A DNA stretch of 64,000 bases from Catellatospora coxensis. Lineage in GTDB: Bacteria; Actinomycetota; Actinomycetes; Mycobacteriales; Micromonosporaceae. A program made the translations under genes and the position numbers. Numbering within the stretch: position 1 is the stretch's first letter; every line of letters begins with the position of its first letter. Shown in pieces: positions 32,177 to 41,556 of the stretch. The DNA is taken from assembly GCF_016862635.1 (NCBI RefSeq), contig NZ_BONI01000005.1:1-64000 (forward strand), given 5' to 3'. The notes below the pieces were generated by a model, which did not search any database, was not told the origin of the DNA, and saw nothing but the letters and a program-made list of their open reading frames with translations.

Positions 32177-35100
32177 ATGCCCCTCGCGTCACCGTCCCTG
32201 CATCCGCCCCTGGCCAGGCTGCTGCGCCTGCTGGCCGTCGCCGTGCTCGCCGCGGCCGTGGGCCTGCTCGCGCTGCCGCAGCGCGCCGACGCGGCCCCGT
32301 TCTCGGTGCTGGTCTTCTCCAAGACCGCCGGGTTCCGCCACGACTCGATCCCGACCGGCGTCACCGCCATCCGCAACCTCGGCACCGCGAACGGCTTCAC
32401 CGTCGACGCGACCGAGGACGCCACCGCGTTCAACGACGCCAACCTCGCCAAGTACGCCACCGTGGTGTTCCTGTCCACCACCGGCGACGTGCTCGACGCG
32501 ACCCAGCAGGCCGCGTTCGAGCGCTACATCCGGGCGGGCGGCGGCTTCGCGGGCGTGCACGCCGCGGCCGACACCGAGTACGGCTGGGCCTGGTACGGCA
32601 GCCTGGTCGGCGCGTACTTCTCCAGCCACCCGGCCGAGCAGACCGCCACCGTCAAGGTCGAGGACCCGGCGCACCCGTCGACGGCGGGCCTGCCGCCGCT
32701 GTGGTCGCGGTTCGACGAGTGGTACTCGTTCCAGACGAACCCCCGGACGAACGCGCACGTGCTGGCGAGCCTCGACGAGCGCAGCTACGCCCCGGGCGGC
32801 TCGGCGATGGGCGCGGACCACCCGGTCGCCTGGTGCAAGCCGTACGACGGCGGCCGGTCCTGGTACACGGCGCTCGGGCACACCGCGGCGGCGTACAGCG
32901 ACACGAACTTCCTCAACCACCTGCTCGGCGGCATCCGCACGGCCGCGGGCCAGGTCGCCGGCGACTGCACCGCGACCAGCACCGCGAGCTTCCAGAAGGT
33001 GAGCCTGGACAGCAACACCAGCAACCCGATGGAACTCGACGTCGCCGCCGACGGCCGGGTCTTCTACATCGAGCGCGACGGCCGCGTGCAGATCATCAAG
33101 CCGAGCACCGGCACCACGGTGACCGCGCTGACCCTGCCGGTGTTCACCGGCAACGAGGACGGCCTGCTCGGCATGCGCCTGGACCCCGGGTTCGCGAGCA
33201 ACGGCTTCGTCTACCTGTACTACTCCCCCACCACCGGCACGGCCCGAAACCAGCTCTCGCGGTTCACGGTCTCCGGGGACACGATCAGCACGGCGACCGA
33301 GAAGGTGCTGCTGCAGGTCAACACGCAGCGCAACACCTGCTGCCACGCGGGCGGCTCGATGACCTTCGACGCGGCCGGCAACCTCTACCTGGCCACCGGC
33401 GACAACACCAACCCGTTCGAGTCGAACGGGTTCGCGCCGCTGGACGAGCGGGCCGGCCGGTCGGACTTCGACTCGCAGAAGAGCTCCGGCAACACCAACG
33501 ACCTGCGCGGAAAGGTCCTGCGGATCAGGCCGCAGGCCGACGGGACGTACACGGTCCCGAGCGGCAACCTGTTCGCGCCGGGCACGGCGCTGACCCGTCC
33601 CGAGATCTACGCGATGGGCTTCCGCAACCCGTTCCGGATCGGCACCGACCCGGCGACCAACACGCTGTACGTCGCCGACTACGGCCCCGACGCGGGCGCG
33701 ACCGACCCGAATCGGGGCCCCGAGGGCACCGTGGAGTGGAACATCGTCGGGCAGGCCGGCAACTACGGCTGGCCGTACTGCATCGGCGCCAACTACGCCT
33801 ACAACGACTACACGTTCCCGTCCGGGCCGTCGGGCGCGAAGCACAACTGCGCCGCGCCGGTGAACAACTCGCCGAACAACACCGGCCTGACGAACCTGCC
33901 GCCCGCCCAGCCCGCCACGGTCGACTACGACTACGGCGGCAACCCGCTGTTCCCGGAGATCGGCGGCGGCGGCGCGCCGATGGGCGGGCCGGTGTACCGC
34001 TACAACGCGGCGTCGACGTCGGACCGCAAGTGGCCGCAGTACTTCGACGGCAAGGCCATCTTCGGCGAGTGGAACCAGAACAAGCTGTACACGATGCAGG
34101 TCACCGCGAACGGCAGGTCGCTGGTCGACATCAACCAGCTGTTCGGCTCGATGAGCTTCTTGCGGCCGATGGACCTGGAGTTCGGGCCGGACGGGGCGAT
34201 GTACCTGATCGAGTGGGGCACCGGCTTCGGCGGCAACAACGCCGACTCGGGCGTCTACCGGATCGACTACATCGCCGGGGACCAGAACCCGATCGCGGTC
34301 GCCGCGGGCAACCCGACCTCGGGCGGCGTGCCGCTGACCGTGCAGTTCTCCAGCGCGGGCTCGCGTGACCCGGCCGGGCAGCCGATCACGTACGCGTGGA
34401 CGTTCGGCGACGGCGGCACCTCGACCGCGGCCAACCCGTCGCACACGTACACGGCGGCGGGTAACTACAACGCGCAGCTCACCGTACGCGACCCGGGCGG
34501 GCGTACCGCCGTGGCGAACGTGCCGATCACCGTGGGCAACACCGCGCCGACGGTGACGCTGACCGCCCCGGCCGACGGCGGCTTCTTCGCCTGGGGCGAC
34601 CAGGTGCGCTTCACCGTCACGGTGACCGACCCCGAGGACGGCACGATCGACTGCTCCCGGGTCAACGTGCAGTACTACCTGGGTCACGACGCGCACGCGC
34701 ACCCGCTGCAGGGGTACACCGGGTGCACCGGGGTGATCCAGACCTCGATGGGCACCGGCCACGGCGACGACGCGGACATCTTCGCCGTGATCGAGGCCGG
34801 CTACACCGACCTGGGCGGGGGCGGCGCCGCGCCGCAGACCGGCCGGGCCACCGTCAAGCTGCAGCCCAAGCACAAGCAGGCCGAGTTCTTCAACAGCACC
34901 GGCCGCGCCCCGGGCGCGATCGGCGGCGGCGACCCGGGCGTGCAGCGGGAGACGACCACGGACACCGCGGGCGGCTTCCAGAACATCGGCTTCATCGAGG
35001 ACGGCGACTACTGGTCGTACACCCCGGTGAACCTGCGCAACATCACCTCGGCCCGCTTCCGGGTCGCCTCGCCCGGCTCCGGCGGCCGCATCGAGGTGCG

Positions 35101-37105
35101 CACCGGCGCGCCGAACGGCACCCTGCTCGGCACCGCCACCTTCGGCGGCACCGGCGGCTGGCAGACCTTCACCGACGTCACGGCGACCCTGTCCGCGAGC
35201 ACCACCACCGCCCCGCTGTACCTGGTCGCGAAGAACCCGGCCGGCGACACCGGCCAGGGTTCGATCTTCAACGTGAACTGGGTCGACTTCCTCGGCCAGG
35301 GCGTCGCCGACGGGTCGCAGCTGCAGATCACGCCGGGCAGCCTGGCCTTCGGCTCGGCGAACGTCGGCACCACCACGGCGGCGCAGACCGTCACGGTCAG
35401 CAACCCGGGCACGGCGGCGGCGAGCATCGGCTCGGTCACCGTCTCCGGCCAGTACACCCAGACGAGCACCTGCGGCAGCTCGCTGGCCGCCGGGGCGTCC
35501 TGCACGATGAGCGTGCGCTTCGCGCCCACCGCGGCCGGGGCCCAGAACGGCACGCTGTCGGTGCCGAACTCGACCACCGCGTCACCGCTGACCGTGTCGC
35601 TGACCGGCACCGGGGTCAGCGCCACCACCAACCTCGCCATCGGCGCGGCGATGTCGGCGAGCAGCAGCAACGGCGGCTTCCCCGCCTCGGCCGCCAACGA
35701 CGACAACACCGGCAGCTACTGGGAGTCCAACAACAACGCCTTCCCGCAGTGGCTGCAGGCCGACCTGGGCAGCGCCAAGCAGGTCAGCTCGGTGACGCTC
35801 AAGCTGCCGCCGCCGTCGGCGTGGGGCGCCCGCACCCAGACGCTGTCGATCTCGGGCAGCACCGACGGGACGAACTTCAGCACGCTGAAGGCGTCGGCGG
35901 GCTACCTGTTCGACCCTGCCGCCGGCAACACCGCCACCGCGACGTTCACCACGGCGTCCGTCCGCTACCTGCGGGTGACCATCACCGCGAACACGGGCTG
36001 GCCCGCCAGCCAGGTCGCCGAGCTGCAGATCTTCGGCGGCGGCAGCCCGCCCGGCTCGGCGACGCTGGCCGCGAACCCCACCTCGGTCGCCTTCGGCAGC
36101 CAGAACGTGGGCACGACCAGCGGCGGCTCCACGGTGACGATCACCAACACGGGCACCGCCGCGGCGAGCATCTCGGCGGTGTCCGCGTCGAGCCAGTTCG
36201 CCGCGAGCGGCTGTACGGGCACCCTGAACGCGGGGGCGTCCTGCACGGTGACGGTCACCTTCAGCCCGACCTCGGCCGGAGCGAAGACCGGCACGCTGAC
36301 AGTGGCCAGCAACGCGAGCAACCCGTCGCTGACGGTCAACCTGACCGGCACCGGCACCACCGTGCAGACCCCGGCCACGCTCTCGGCCAACCCGGCGAGC
36401 ATCGCGTACCCGAACACGAACGTCGGCAGCACGGTGACCCGTACGACGCAGATCAGCAACACCGGCGGCACCACCGCCTCGATCTCGTCGGTGACGGTGT
36501 CGGGGACCGGGTTCAGCCTGTCGGCCAACGGCTGCGGGTCGGCCCTGGCTCCCGGGGCGAACTGCACGGTCACGGTGGCGTTCGCGCCCACCTCGGCGGG
36601 CGGCAAGACCGGCACGCTGACCGTGGCGAGCAGCGCGTCGAACCCGAGTCTGGCGGTCGGGCTGACCGGCACCGGCACCACGGTGACCAGCTCCAACCTG
36701 GCGCTGGGCAAGCCGGTGACCGCCGGGCACGTGCAGAACTACGTGCCGGGCAACGCGGTCGACGGCGACGCCAACTCGTACTGGGAGAGCCCGAACAACG
36801 CGTTCCCGCAGTCCATCACGGTGGATCTGGGCGGCAGCGCGTCGCTCAGCTCGATCGTGCTGAAGCTGCCGTCGGCGTGGGGTGCGCGCACCCAGACGCT
36901 GTCGGTGCTGGGCAGCACCAACGGGTCGACGTTCACCACGATCGTGGGATCGGCGGCGTACCAGTTCACCCCGTCGGGCAACACGGTGACGATCACCCTG
37001 CCCGCGAACACCACCGCCCGCCACGTCCGGCTGACCTTCACCGCCAACACCGGCTGGCCGGCCGCGCAACTGTCGGATTTCCAGGTCATCGGCGCTCCGG
37101 CGTGA
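32177..37105 (+). CDS. Secreted ThuA / PQQ-type sugar dehydrogenase / PKD / CBM / F5/8C multi-domain protein
   Basis: A 1642-residue exported protein. Domains by approximate residue: signal peptide 1-40; ThuA-like glutamine-amidotransferase fold 41-255; GSDH-like beta-propeller 271-690 (NEDGLLGMRLDPGF, NTCCHAGGSMTF, DLRGKVLRI, GFRNPFR); PKD 701-786 (AWTFGDGG); CBM6-like module 898-1041; choice-of-anchor-D 1049-1148; F5/8 type C 1150-1291; two more anchor-D 1293-1501; F5/8 type C 1504-1642. GSDH domains oxidise aldoses; ThuA domains are tied to keto-sugar metabolism; the rest bind glycans. Together they suggest a wall- or polymer-bound extracellular sugar oxidase. The ATG at 32177 follows GAGGAGA. 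It is monocistronic with a strong terminator. Confidence 0.9.
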   Translation: MPLASPSLHPPLARLLRLLAVAVLAAAVGLLALPQRADAAPFSVLVFSKTAGFRHDSIPTGVTAIRNLGTANGFTVDATEDATAFNDANLAKYATVVFLSTTGDVLDATQQAAFERYIRAGGGFAGVHAAADTEYGWAWYGSLVGAYFSSHPAEQTATVKVEDPAHPSTAGLPPLWSRFDEWYSFQTNPRTNAHVLASLDERSYAPGGSAMGADHPVAWCKPYDGGRSWYTALGHTAAAYSDTNFLNHLLGGIRTAAGQVAGDCTATSTASFQKVSLDSNTSNPMELDVAADGRVFYIERDGRVQIIKPSTGTTVTALTLPVFTGNEDGLLGMRLDPGFASNGFVYLYYSPTTGTARNQLSRFTVSGDTISTATEKVLLQVNTQRNTCCHAGGSMTFDAAGNLYLATGDNTNPFESNGFAPLDERAGRSDFDSQKSSGNTNDLRGKVLRIRPQADGTYTVPSGNLFAPGTALTRPEIYAMGFRNPFRIGTDPATNTLYVADYGPDAGATDPNRGPEGTVEWNIVGQAGNYGWPYCIGANYAYNDYTFPSGPSGAKHNCAAPVNNSPNNTGLTNLPPAQPATVDYDYGGNPLFPEIGGGGAPMGGPVYRYNAASTSDRKWPQYFDGKAIFGEWNQNKLYTMQVTANGRSLVDINQLFGSMSFLRPMDLEFGPDGAMYLIEWGTGFGGNNADSGVYRIDYIAGDQNPIAVAAGNPTSGGVPLTVQFSSAGSRDPAGQPITYAWTFGDGGTSTAANPSHTYTAAGNYNAQLTVRDPGGRTAVANVPITVGNTAPTVTLTAPADGGFFAWGDQVRFTVTVTDPEDGTIDCSRVNVQYYLGHDAHAHPLQGYTGCTGVIQTSMGTGHGDDADIFAVIEAGYTDLGGGGAAPQTGRATVKLQPKHKQAEFFNSTGRAPGAIGGGDPGVQRETTTDTAGGFQNIGFIEDGDYWSYTPVNLRNITSARFRVASPGSGGRIEVRTGAPNGTLLGTATFGGTGGWQTFTDVTATLSASTTTAPLYLVAKNPAGDTGQGSIFNVNWVDFLGQGVADGSQLQITPGSLAFGSANVGTTTAAQTVTVSNPGTAAASIGSVTVSGQYTQTSTCGSSLAAGASCTMSVRFAPTAAGAQNGTLSVPNSTTASPLTVSLTGTGVSATTNLAIGAAMSASSSNGGFPASAANDDNTGSYWESNNNAFPQWLQADLGSAKQVSSVTLKLPPPSAWGARTQTLSISGSTDGTNFSTLKASAGYLFDPAAGNTATATFTTASVRYLRVTITANTGWPASQVAELQIFGGGSPPGSATLAANPTSVAFGSQNVGTTSGGSTVTITNTGTAAASISAVSASSQFAASGCTGTLNAGASCTVTVTFSPTSAGAKTGTLTVASNASNPSLTVNLTGTGTTVQTPATLSANPASIAYPNTNVGSTVTRTTQISNTGGTTASISSVTVSGTGFSLSANGCGSALAPGANCTVTVAFAPTSAGGKTGTLTVASSASNPSLAVGLTGTGTTVTSSNLALGKPVTAGHVQNYVPGNAVDGDANSYWESPNNAFPQSITVDLGGSASLSSIVLKLPSAWGARTQTLSVLGSTNGSTFTTIVGSAAYQFTPSGNTVTITLPANTTARHVRLTFTANTGWPAAQLSDFQVIGAPA

Positions 37106-37131
37106 CGGCGGCCTGACGGCCACCAGCGAGA

Positions 37132-37179
37132 AAGCCGGTCCCCGGCGCGCCATCGCACGGCGCGCCGGGGACCGGCCTT
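37132..37179 (+). terminator. Terminator of the ThuA/GSDH gene
   Basis: Arms of about 20 bp (37132-37151 and 37159-37179) pair with one mismatch around a 7-nt loop, followed by TTGTGTG. It lies just after the stop codon. Confidence 0.8.
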
Positions 37180-37244
37180 GTGTGACATGGTCTCCCCGAT
37201 ACGCTCGATACGCTCGGCAGATCGACGCGGCTAGGAGACCAATA

Positions 37245-37985
37245 GTGATCCGCTGGACGTACGCCTTCATCGATCGGCCCGCCGAACAGTTCACCGAGGC
37301 GGCGTCGTTCTGGTCGCGGGTCACCGGCACGCACCTGACCGCCCGGCGCGGGGAGCACGCCGAGTTCGCGACGCTGCTGCCGATCGGCGCGGACGCCTGT
37401 GTGAAGGTCCAGGCCGTGAACGAGGGCGGTGGCGCGCACCTCGACTTCAGCGTCGACGACCCGGCGGCGCTGGCCGCGCGCGCGGTGGCACTCGGCGCGA
37501 CCCACGTCGCCGACCTCGGCTACCAGGTGCTGCGCTCGCCGGGCGGGATGCTGTTCTGCGCGGTGCCTTGGCACGACGAGTTCCGCCGCCCGATGGCACA
37601 CGCGACGCCCGACGGCGCGCTCAGCCGCCTCGACCAGGTGTGCATCGACGTCGGCCCGGACGCCTATGACGCCGAGGTCGCCTTCTGGGGCGAGCTGACC
37701 GGCTGGGAGTCCTCGTTCGGTTCGCGGCCGGAGTTCCACGTCGTGACCCCGCCGGCCGAGCTGCCGGTGCGCATCCTGCTGCAGCGGCTCCAGCAGGACC
37801 GGCCGACGTCCGCGCACCTGGATCTGGCCTGCTCGGACATCGACGGGGTGCGGGCCTGGCACGAGAAGTGCGGGGCGACCCACGTGGCCGACGGCGCGCG
37901 CTGGGTCGTCATGCGTGACCCGGCCGGGGGCGTCTACTGCCTGACCGCGCGTGACCCGAAGACCGGCGGCCTGCCTGCCAGGTGA
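37245..37985 (+). CDS. Two-domain VOC (glyoxalase/bleomycin-resistance-like) protein
   Basis: A 246-residue protein with two VOC folds (about 1-115 and 125-235). Each has the paired beta-alpha-beta-beta-beta pattern; AHLDFSVDDP and AHLDLACSDI mark equivalent strands. The family includes metal enzymes and drug-binding proteins. The GTG at 37245 has GGAGA upstream. It follows the ThuA terminator and precedes the HelD gene but is separate from both. Confidence 0.85.
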   Translation: MIRWTYAFIDRPAEQFTEAASFWSRVTGTHLTARRGEHAEFATLLPIGADACVKVQAVNEGGGAHLDFSVDDPAALAARAVALGATHVADLGYQVLRSPGGMLFCAVPWHDEFRRPMAHATPDGALSRLDQVCIDVGPDAYDAEVAFWGELTGWESSFGSRPEFHVVTPPAELPVRILLQRLQQDRPTSAHLDLACSDIDGVRAWHEKCGATHVADGARWVVMRDPAGGVYCLTARDPKTGGLPAR

Positions 37986-38054
37986 TCACCCGGCTGCGCG
38001 GCGGCGGGCCGGTGCGGTATCTTTGGCGATTCGAGCACAAAAAAGAACGGCACG

Positions 38055-38084
38055 CTGAAGCGTCCGTTCGGGCTTCAGTATAGA
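38055..38084 (+). promoter_or_regulatory. Inverted repeat and -10 before the HelD-like gene
   Basis: CTGAAGC (38055-38061) and GCTTCAG (38072-38078) form 7-bp arms around a 10-nt centre. TATAGA (38079-38084) follows directly and could be the -10, with CTGAAG as a weak -35 at an 18-nt spacer. The repeat would thus cover the core promoter. It does not match the rifamycin-associated element in the form I know it. Confidence 0.5.
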
Positions 38085-38100
38085 CACGGAGGAGCCGGGT

Positions 38101-40419
38101 TTGTCAAGCGACGTCGCCGACGAGATTCACCGCGAGCAGGAGTACGTCACCGAGCTCTACCGCCGGCTCGACGGCCTGCGGGATCAGGCCGAACGCCGGC
38201 TCTCGCAGGCACTGCTGCAGACAGGCGGCACACAGCAGGAGCGCTCGCAGCGTGAGTCGACGGTCGCCCTGTACACCGACCAGCGGGCCTCGCTCGGCGC
38301 GGTCGAGAGCGGGCTCTGCTTCGGCCGGCTCGACCTGGTCGAGGAGGGCGCCCGCTACATCGGGCGCATCGGCATCTTCGACGAGTCCGCCGAGTACGAG
38401 CCGCTGCTGGTCGACTGGCGCGCCCCCGCGTCGCGGGCGTTCTACCTGGCCACGGCCGCCTCGCCGCAGGGCGTGCGGAGGCGGCGGCACATCCGCACCG
38501 CCGAGCGCACCGTGACGGCGCTCGACGACGAGGTGCTCGACCTGGCCGACGCCGCCGCGGCCACACCCCACCACGAGGGCCTGACCAGCGAGGCCGCGCT
38601 GTTCGCGGCGATGGACGCGGGCCGCACCGGCCGCATGCGCGACATCGTCGAGACCATCCAGGCCGAGCAGGACCACATCATCCGGGCCGGGCTGAACGGC
38701 ATCATGGTCGTCCAGGGCGGGCCGGGCACCGGCAAGACCGCCGTCGCGCTGCACCGCGCCGCGTACCTGCTGTACACGTACCGCCAGGAGCTGTCGACCC
38801 GGGCGGTGCTGGTCGTCGGCCCGAACACGACGTTCCTGAAGTACATCTCGCAGGTGCTGCCGTCGCTGGCCGAGACCGGCGTGGTGCTGCGCACCGTCGG
38901 CGGGCTGTTCCCCGGGGTCGACGCCGCCGGCGTGGAGCCCGACGAGACCGCCGAGGTCAAGGGCCGCGCGGTGATGGCCGAGGTGCTGGCCGAGGCGGTA
39001 CGCGACCGGCAGCGGCTGCCCGACGAGACCGTCGAGGTCGAGTTCGACGCCGAGCCGCTCGTGCTCGACCGGGCCGCCTGCGAGGCCGCCCGCGACGTGG
39101 CCCGGCGCAGCGGCAAGCCGCACAACCTGGCCCGGCCGCTGTTCGACGTCGAGATCATCCATGCGCTGTCGCAGCAGCTCGCCGACCGGATCGGCACCGA
39201 CCCGTACGCCGACGACCCGCTCGGCGGCGACGACGCCCCCGGCGACCCGCAGCTGCTGGACGAGGCCGACCTCGCCGAGCTGCGCCGGGAGCTGCAGGCC
39301 GACCCGAAGGTGCAGACCGTGCTGGACTGGCTGTGGCCGGTGCTGACCCCGCAGCGGCTGCTGTCCGACCTGTACGCGAGCGAGGCCCGCATCGCCACCG
39401 CCGCGCCGATGCTCACCGAGGCCGAGCAGGCCCTGCTGCGGCGCAGCCGCGGCGCCGGGTGGACCCCGGCCGACGCGCCGCTGCTCGACGAGGCCGCCGA
39501 GCTGCTCGGCGAGGACGACCGCGACAGCGAGGAGCTGGCCGAGCGGCGGCGGCGGCAGCGGCTGGCGTACGCCGAGGGCGCGCTGGAGATCCTGCACGGC
39601 TCCCGCTCCATCGACCTCGAGGACGAGATCGATCCGGAGATCCTGACCGCCGCCGACGTGCTCGGCGCGCTGGAACTCGGCGAACGGCAGGCCGACGAGC
39701 GGCGGCTGACCGCAGCCGAGCGGGCCGCCGCCGACCGTCGCTGGGCGTTCGGGCACGTCATCGTCGACGAAGCGCAGGAGCTGTCGCCGATGGCCTGGCG
39801 GCTGCTGATGCGCCGGTGCCCGAGCCGGTCGATGACGGTCGTCGGGGACGTCGCGCAGACCGGCGACCCGGCCGGCACCTCCTCCTGGGACCAGGTGCTG
39901 CAGCCGTACGTCGCCGACCGGTGGCGGCTGACCCAGCTGACCGTCAACTACCGCACGCCCGCCGAGATCATGGACCTGGCCGGGCAGGTGCTCAAGTCGA
40001 TCGACCCGGCGCTGGAGCCGCCGCGCTCGGTGCGCCACACCGGGCAGGCCCCGCAGCTGGCCGAGGTCGGCCCGCAGGAGCTGGCGGCGCGGCTGGCCGA
40101 CGAGGTGCGCCGCGAGGTCGCCGCGCTCGGCGACGGCACGCTCGGCGTGCTGGTGCCCAGCGGGCGGATCGACGAGCTGGGCGCGGTGGTCACCGCGGCG
40201 GCGCCGCAGGCGCGGGTCGGGCAGCAGACCGAGCTGACCGACCAGGTGGTGGTGCTGACCGTGCGCCAGGCCAAGGGGCTGGAGTTCGACGCGGTCGTCA
40301 TCGCCGACCCGGGCGCGATCGTGGCCGAGTCCCCGCGCGGGCACAGCGACCTGTACGTGGCGCTGACCCGCCCCACCCAGCGCCTGACCGTGCTGCACCA
40401 CGGCGACCTGTCGTTCTGA
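38101..40419 (+). CDS. HelD-type superfamily 1 helicase-like ATPase (RNA polymerase recycling)
   Basis: A 772-residue UvrD/Rep-like ATPase. The N-terminal coiled arm (EQEYVTELYRRLDGLRDQAE) and the insert between helicase lobes are typical of HelD, which pulls RNA polymerase off DNA. Walker A is GGPGTGKT (206-213), and Walker B VIVDEAQE, with later motifs VVGDVAQTGD, NYRTPAE and LYVALTRPTQRL. In several actinobacteria the homologue HelR protects polymerase from rifamycins. The TTG at 38101 has GGAGGAG about 8 nt upstream. Resistance here is only an inference. Confidence 0.9.
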   Translation: MSSDVADEIHREQEYVTELYRRLDGLRDQAERRLSQALLQTGGTQQERSQRESTVALYTDQRASLGAVESGLCFGRLDLVEEGARYIGRIGIFDESAEYEPLLVDWRAPASRAFYLATAASPQGVRRRRHIRTAERTVTALDDEVLDLADAAAATPHHEGLTSEAALFAAMDAGRTGRMRDIVETIQAEQDHIIRAGLNGIMVVQGGPGTGKTAVALHRAAYLLYTYRQELSTRAVLVVGPNTTFLKYISQVLPSLAETGVVLRTVGGLFPGVDAAGVEPDETAEVKGRAVMAEVLAEAVRDRQRLPDETVEVEFDAEPLVLDRAACEAARDVARRSGKPHNLARPLFDVEIIHALSQQLADRIGTDPYADDPLGGDDAPGDPQLLDEADLAELRRELQADPKVQTVLDWLWPVLTPQRLLSDLYASEARIATAAPMLTEAEQALLRRSRGAGWTPADAPLLDEAAELLGEDDRDSEELAERRRRQRLAYAEGALEILHGSRSIDLEDEIDPEILTAADVLGALELGERQADERRLTAAERAAADRRWAFGHVIVDEAQELSPMAWRLLMRRCPSRSMTVVGDVAQTGDPAGTSSWDQVLQPYVADRWRLTQLTVNYRTPAEIMDLAGQVLKSIDPALEPPRSVRHTGQAPQLAEVGPQELAARLADEVRREVAALGDGTLGVLVPSGRIDELGAVVTAAAPQARVGQQTELTDQVVVLTVRQAKGLEFDAVVIADPGAIVAESPRGHSDLYVALTRPTQRLTVLHHGDLSF

Positions 40420-40515
40420 TCCCGGCGGTGTCCGGGCCGCTCGTCGCGGCGGCCCGGACACCGCCCAGGGTGCACGGATGAGTGAGAAAGGTCGATGTGG
40501 ACGGTCCGGCGGCCG

Positions 40516-40944
40516 TAGACTGCGCCGGTGGGACCGCGCCTCGTCGCCCTGCTGCTCGCCGCCGCACTGGCCGTGGCGGGCTGCGGCGCGCCCGTGAACC
40601 AGGCCCCGGTGCCGCGCCCCGCGCCGCGGACCGTCACGGTCCGGCTGGAGCTGGCCATGGACGCCACCGGGGCGCAGCGCGCCGGGGTGGAGTCGTGGCT
40701 GCGCGGCAGGCCGGAGGTCGCCGCGTTCGTGTTCGAGAGCCGGGAGCAGGCGCTGGCCAGGTTCCGGGAGGCCTATCGCGACTCCGGCGAGCTGGTCGGC
40801 TCGATCAGCGCCGCGGACCTGCCCGAGTCGTTCACGGTCACGCTCGCGGCCGACGCGGACGCCGACGGCTTCGTGGCGGCCGCGCAGCCGCTGGAAGGCC
40901 TCGACCACGTCGTACGGGACCAGGACGAGCCCCCGCCGGACTGA
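40516..40944 (+). CDS. Lipoprotein with an FtsX extracellular domain (CDS 40528-40944, with its -10 box)
   Basis: The coding part is 138 residues from the GTG at 40528. A lipobox ends at C19 (LAVAGCG), and residues about 36-130 resemble the extracellular domain of FtsX: VTVRLELAMDATGAQRAGVE, then VFESREQALARF, and LPESFTVTL. In FtsX that domain lies between membrane helices and activates peptidoglycan hydrolases; here it is alone on a lipid anchor. TAGACT (40516-40521) ends 6 nt before the GTG, predicting a leaderless mRNA. No FtsE or full FtsX is near. Confidence 0.82.
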
Positions 40945-41080
40945 GCCGCGATCATCCGCCATCCGGCGGAGGCGTCGCGCCCGGACACACCCCGCCGGGT
41001 GGCCGATGCGCGCCGGGGCGCAGCTCTGCCACGCTTCCCTCACCCGCGGCACAGGTCCGCGGCCGACGTGGAGGTCACCA

Positions 41081-41353
41081 ATGGCGGAGTCGCCGTCTGT
41101 CCTGGCCAAGGTCGCCCGGGTGCTCGGTGTCCTGGCGCAGGTCGTGCTGCTGCCGTACTACCTGGCCAGCGGACTGGTCGCACCGCTGTGGGCGGTGATC
41201 GTCCTGGTCGCGGTCTGGGCCGCGCTGCTGGCGCTCGCGATCCGGTGGTGGCGCACCAGCCCGTTCCTGGTGCTGCTGGTCCCGGTCATCGCGGTGGCCG
41301 TGTGGTTCGCGGCGATCAGCGCCGGTGAGGCCTGGCTCGGCTGGACCGCCTGA
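41081..41353 (+). CDS. Small membrane protein
   Basis: A 90-residue protein with two or three hydrophobic helices (about 12-33, 36-56, 62-82). No motif recognised. The ATG at 41081 has GTGGAGG about 6 nt upstream; an in-frame upstream start at 41006 would add a non-hydrophobic, unlikely leader. Confidence 0.68.
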   Translation: MAESPSVLAKVARVLGVLAQVVLLPYYLASGLVAPLWAVIVLVAVWAALLALAIRWWRTSPFLVLLVPVIAVAVWFAAISAGEAWLGWTA

Positions 41354-41556
41354 ACCGCGCCGCCACGGGCCGGCAGCGCTGCGGGCGGGACCCGGCGGGC
41401 GCGGGCACACACCTCCGACAGATCCGGCGTTCCTTTCCACAACCGACGTCATCGCGACAGACCGGAGCCGATGCGGCGATGCTTTGCCAACCTGGTGGCG
41501 ACGTGACGGACGCACCGCGCCCGAGGTGACGGCGTCACGGCGGAAGGGAGTCGGCC
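41354..41556 (+). promoter_or_regulatory. Upstream region of the AfsR-like gene
   Basis: The region carries a 13-bp palindrome, GTGACGGCGTCAC (41526-41538), just before the Shine-Dalgarno (GGAAGGGAG), and related GTGAC/GTCAT half-sites further upstream. A bound protein there would block translation initiation or early elongation; the regulator is unknown. Confidence 0.4.

Noticed and set aside
36001-37105. Recent duplication or frameshift in the C-terminal modules of the ThuA/GSDH gene
   Set aside because: The two F5/8C modules and the anchor-D modules are similar but diverged and in one continuous frame; this is normal modular architecture.
38104-41109. Open frame of about 1000 codons on the minus strand
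   Set aside because: It is the shadow of the HelD-like gene, whose helicase motifs are complete on the plus strand.
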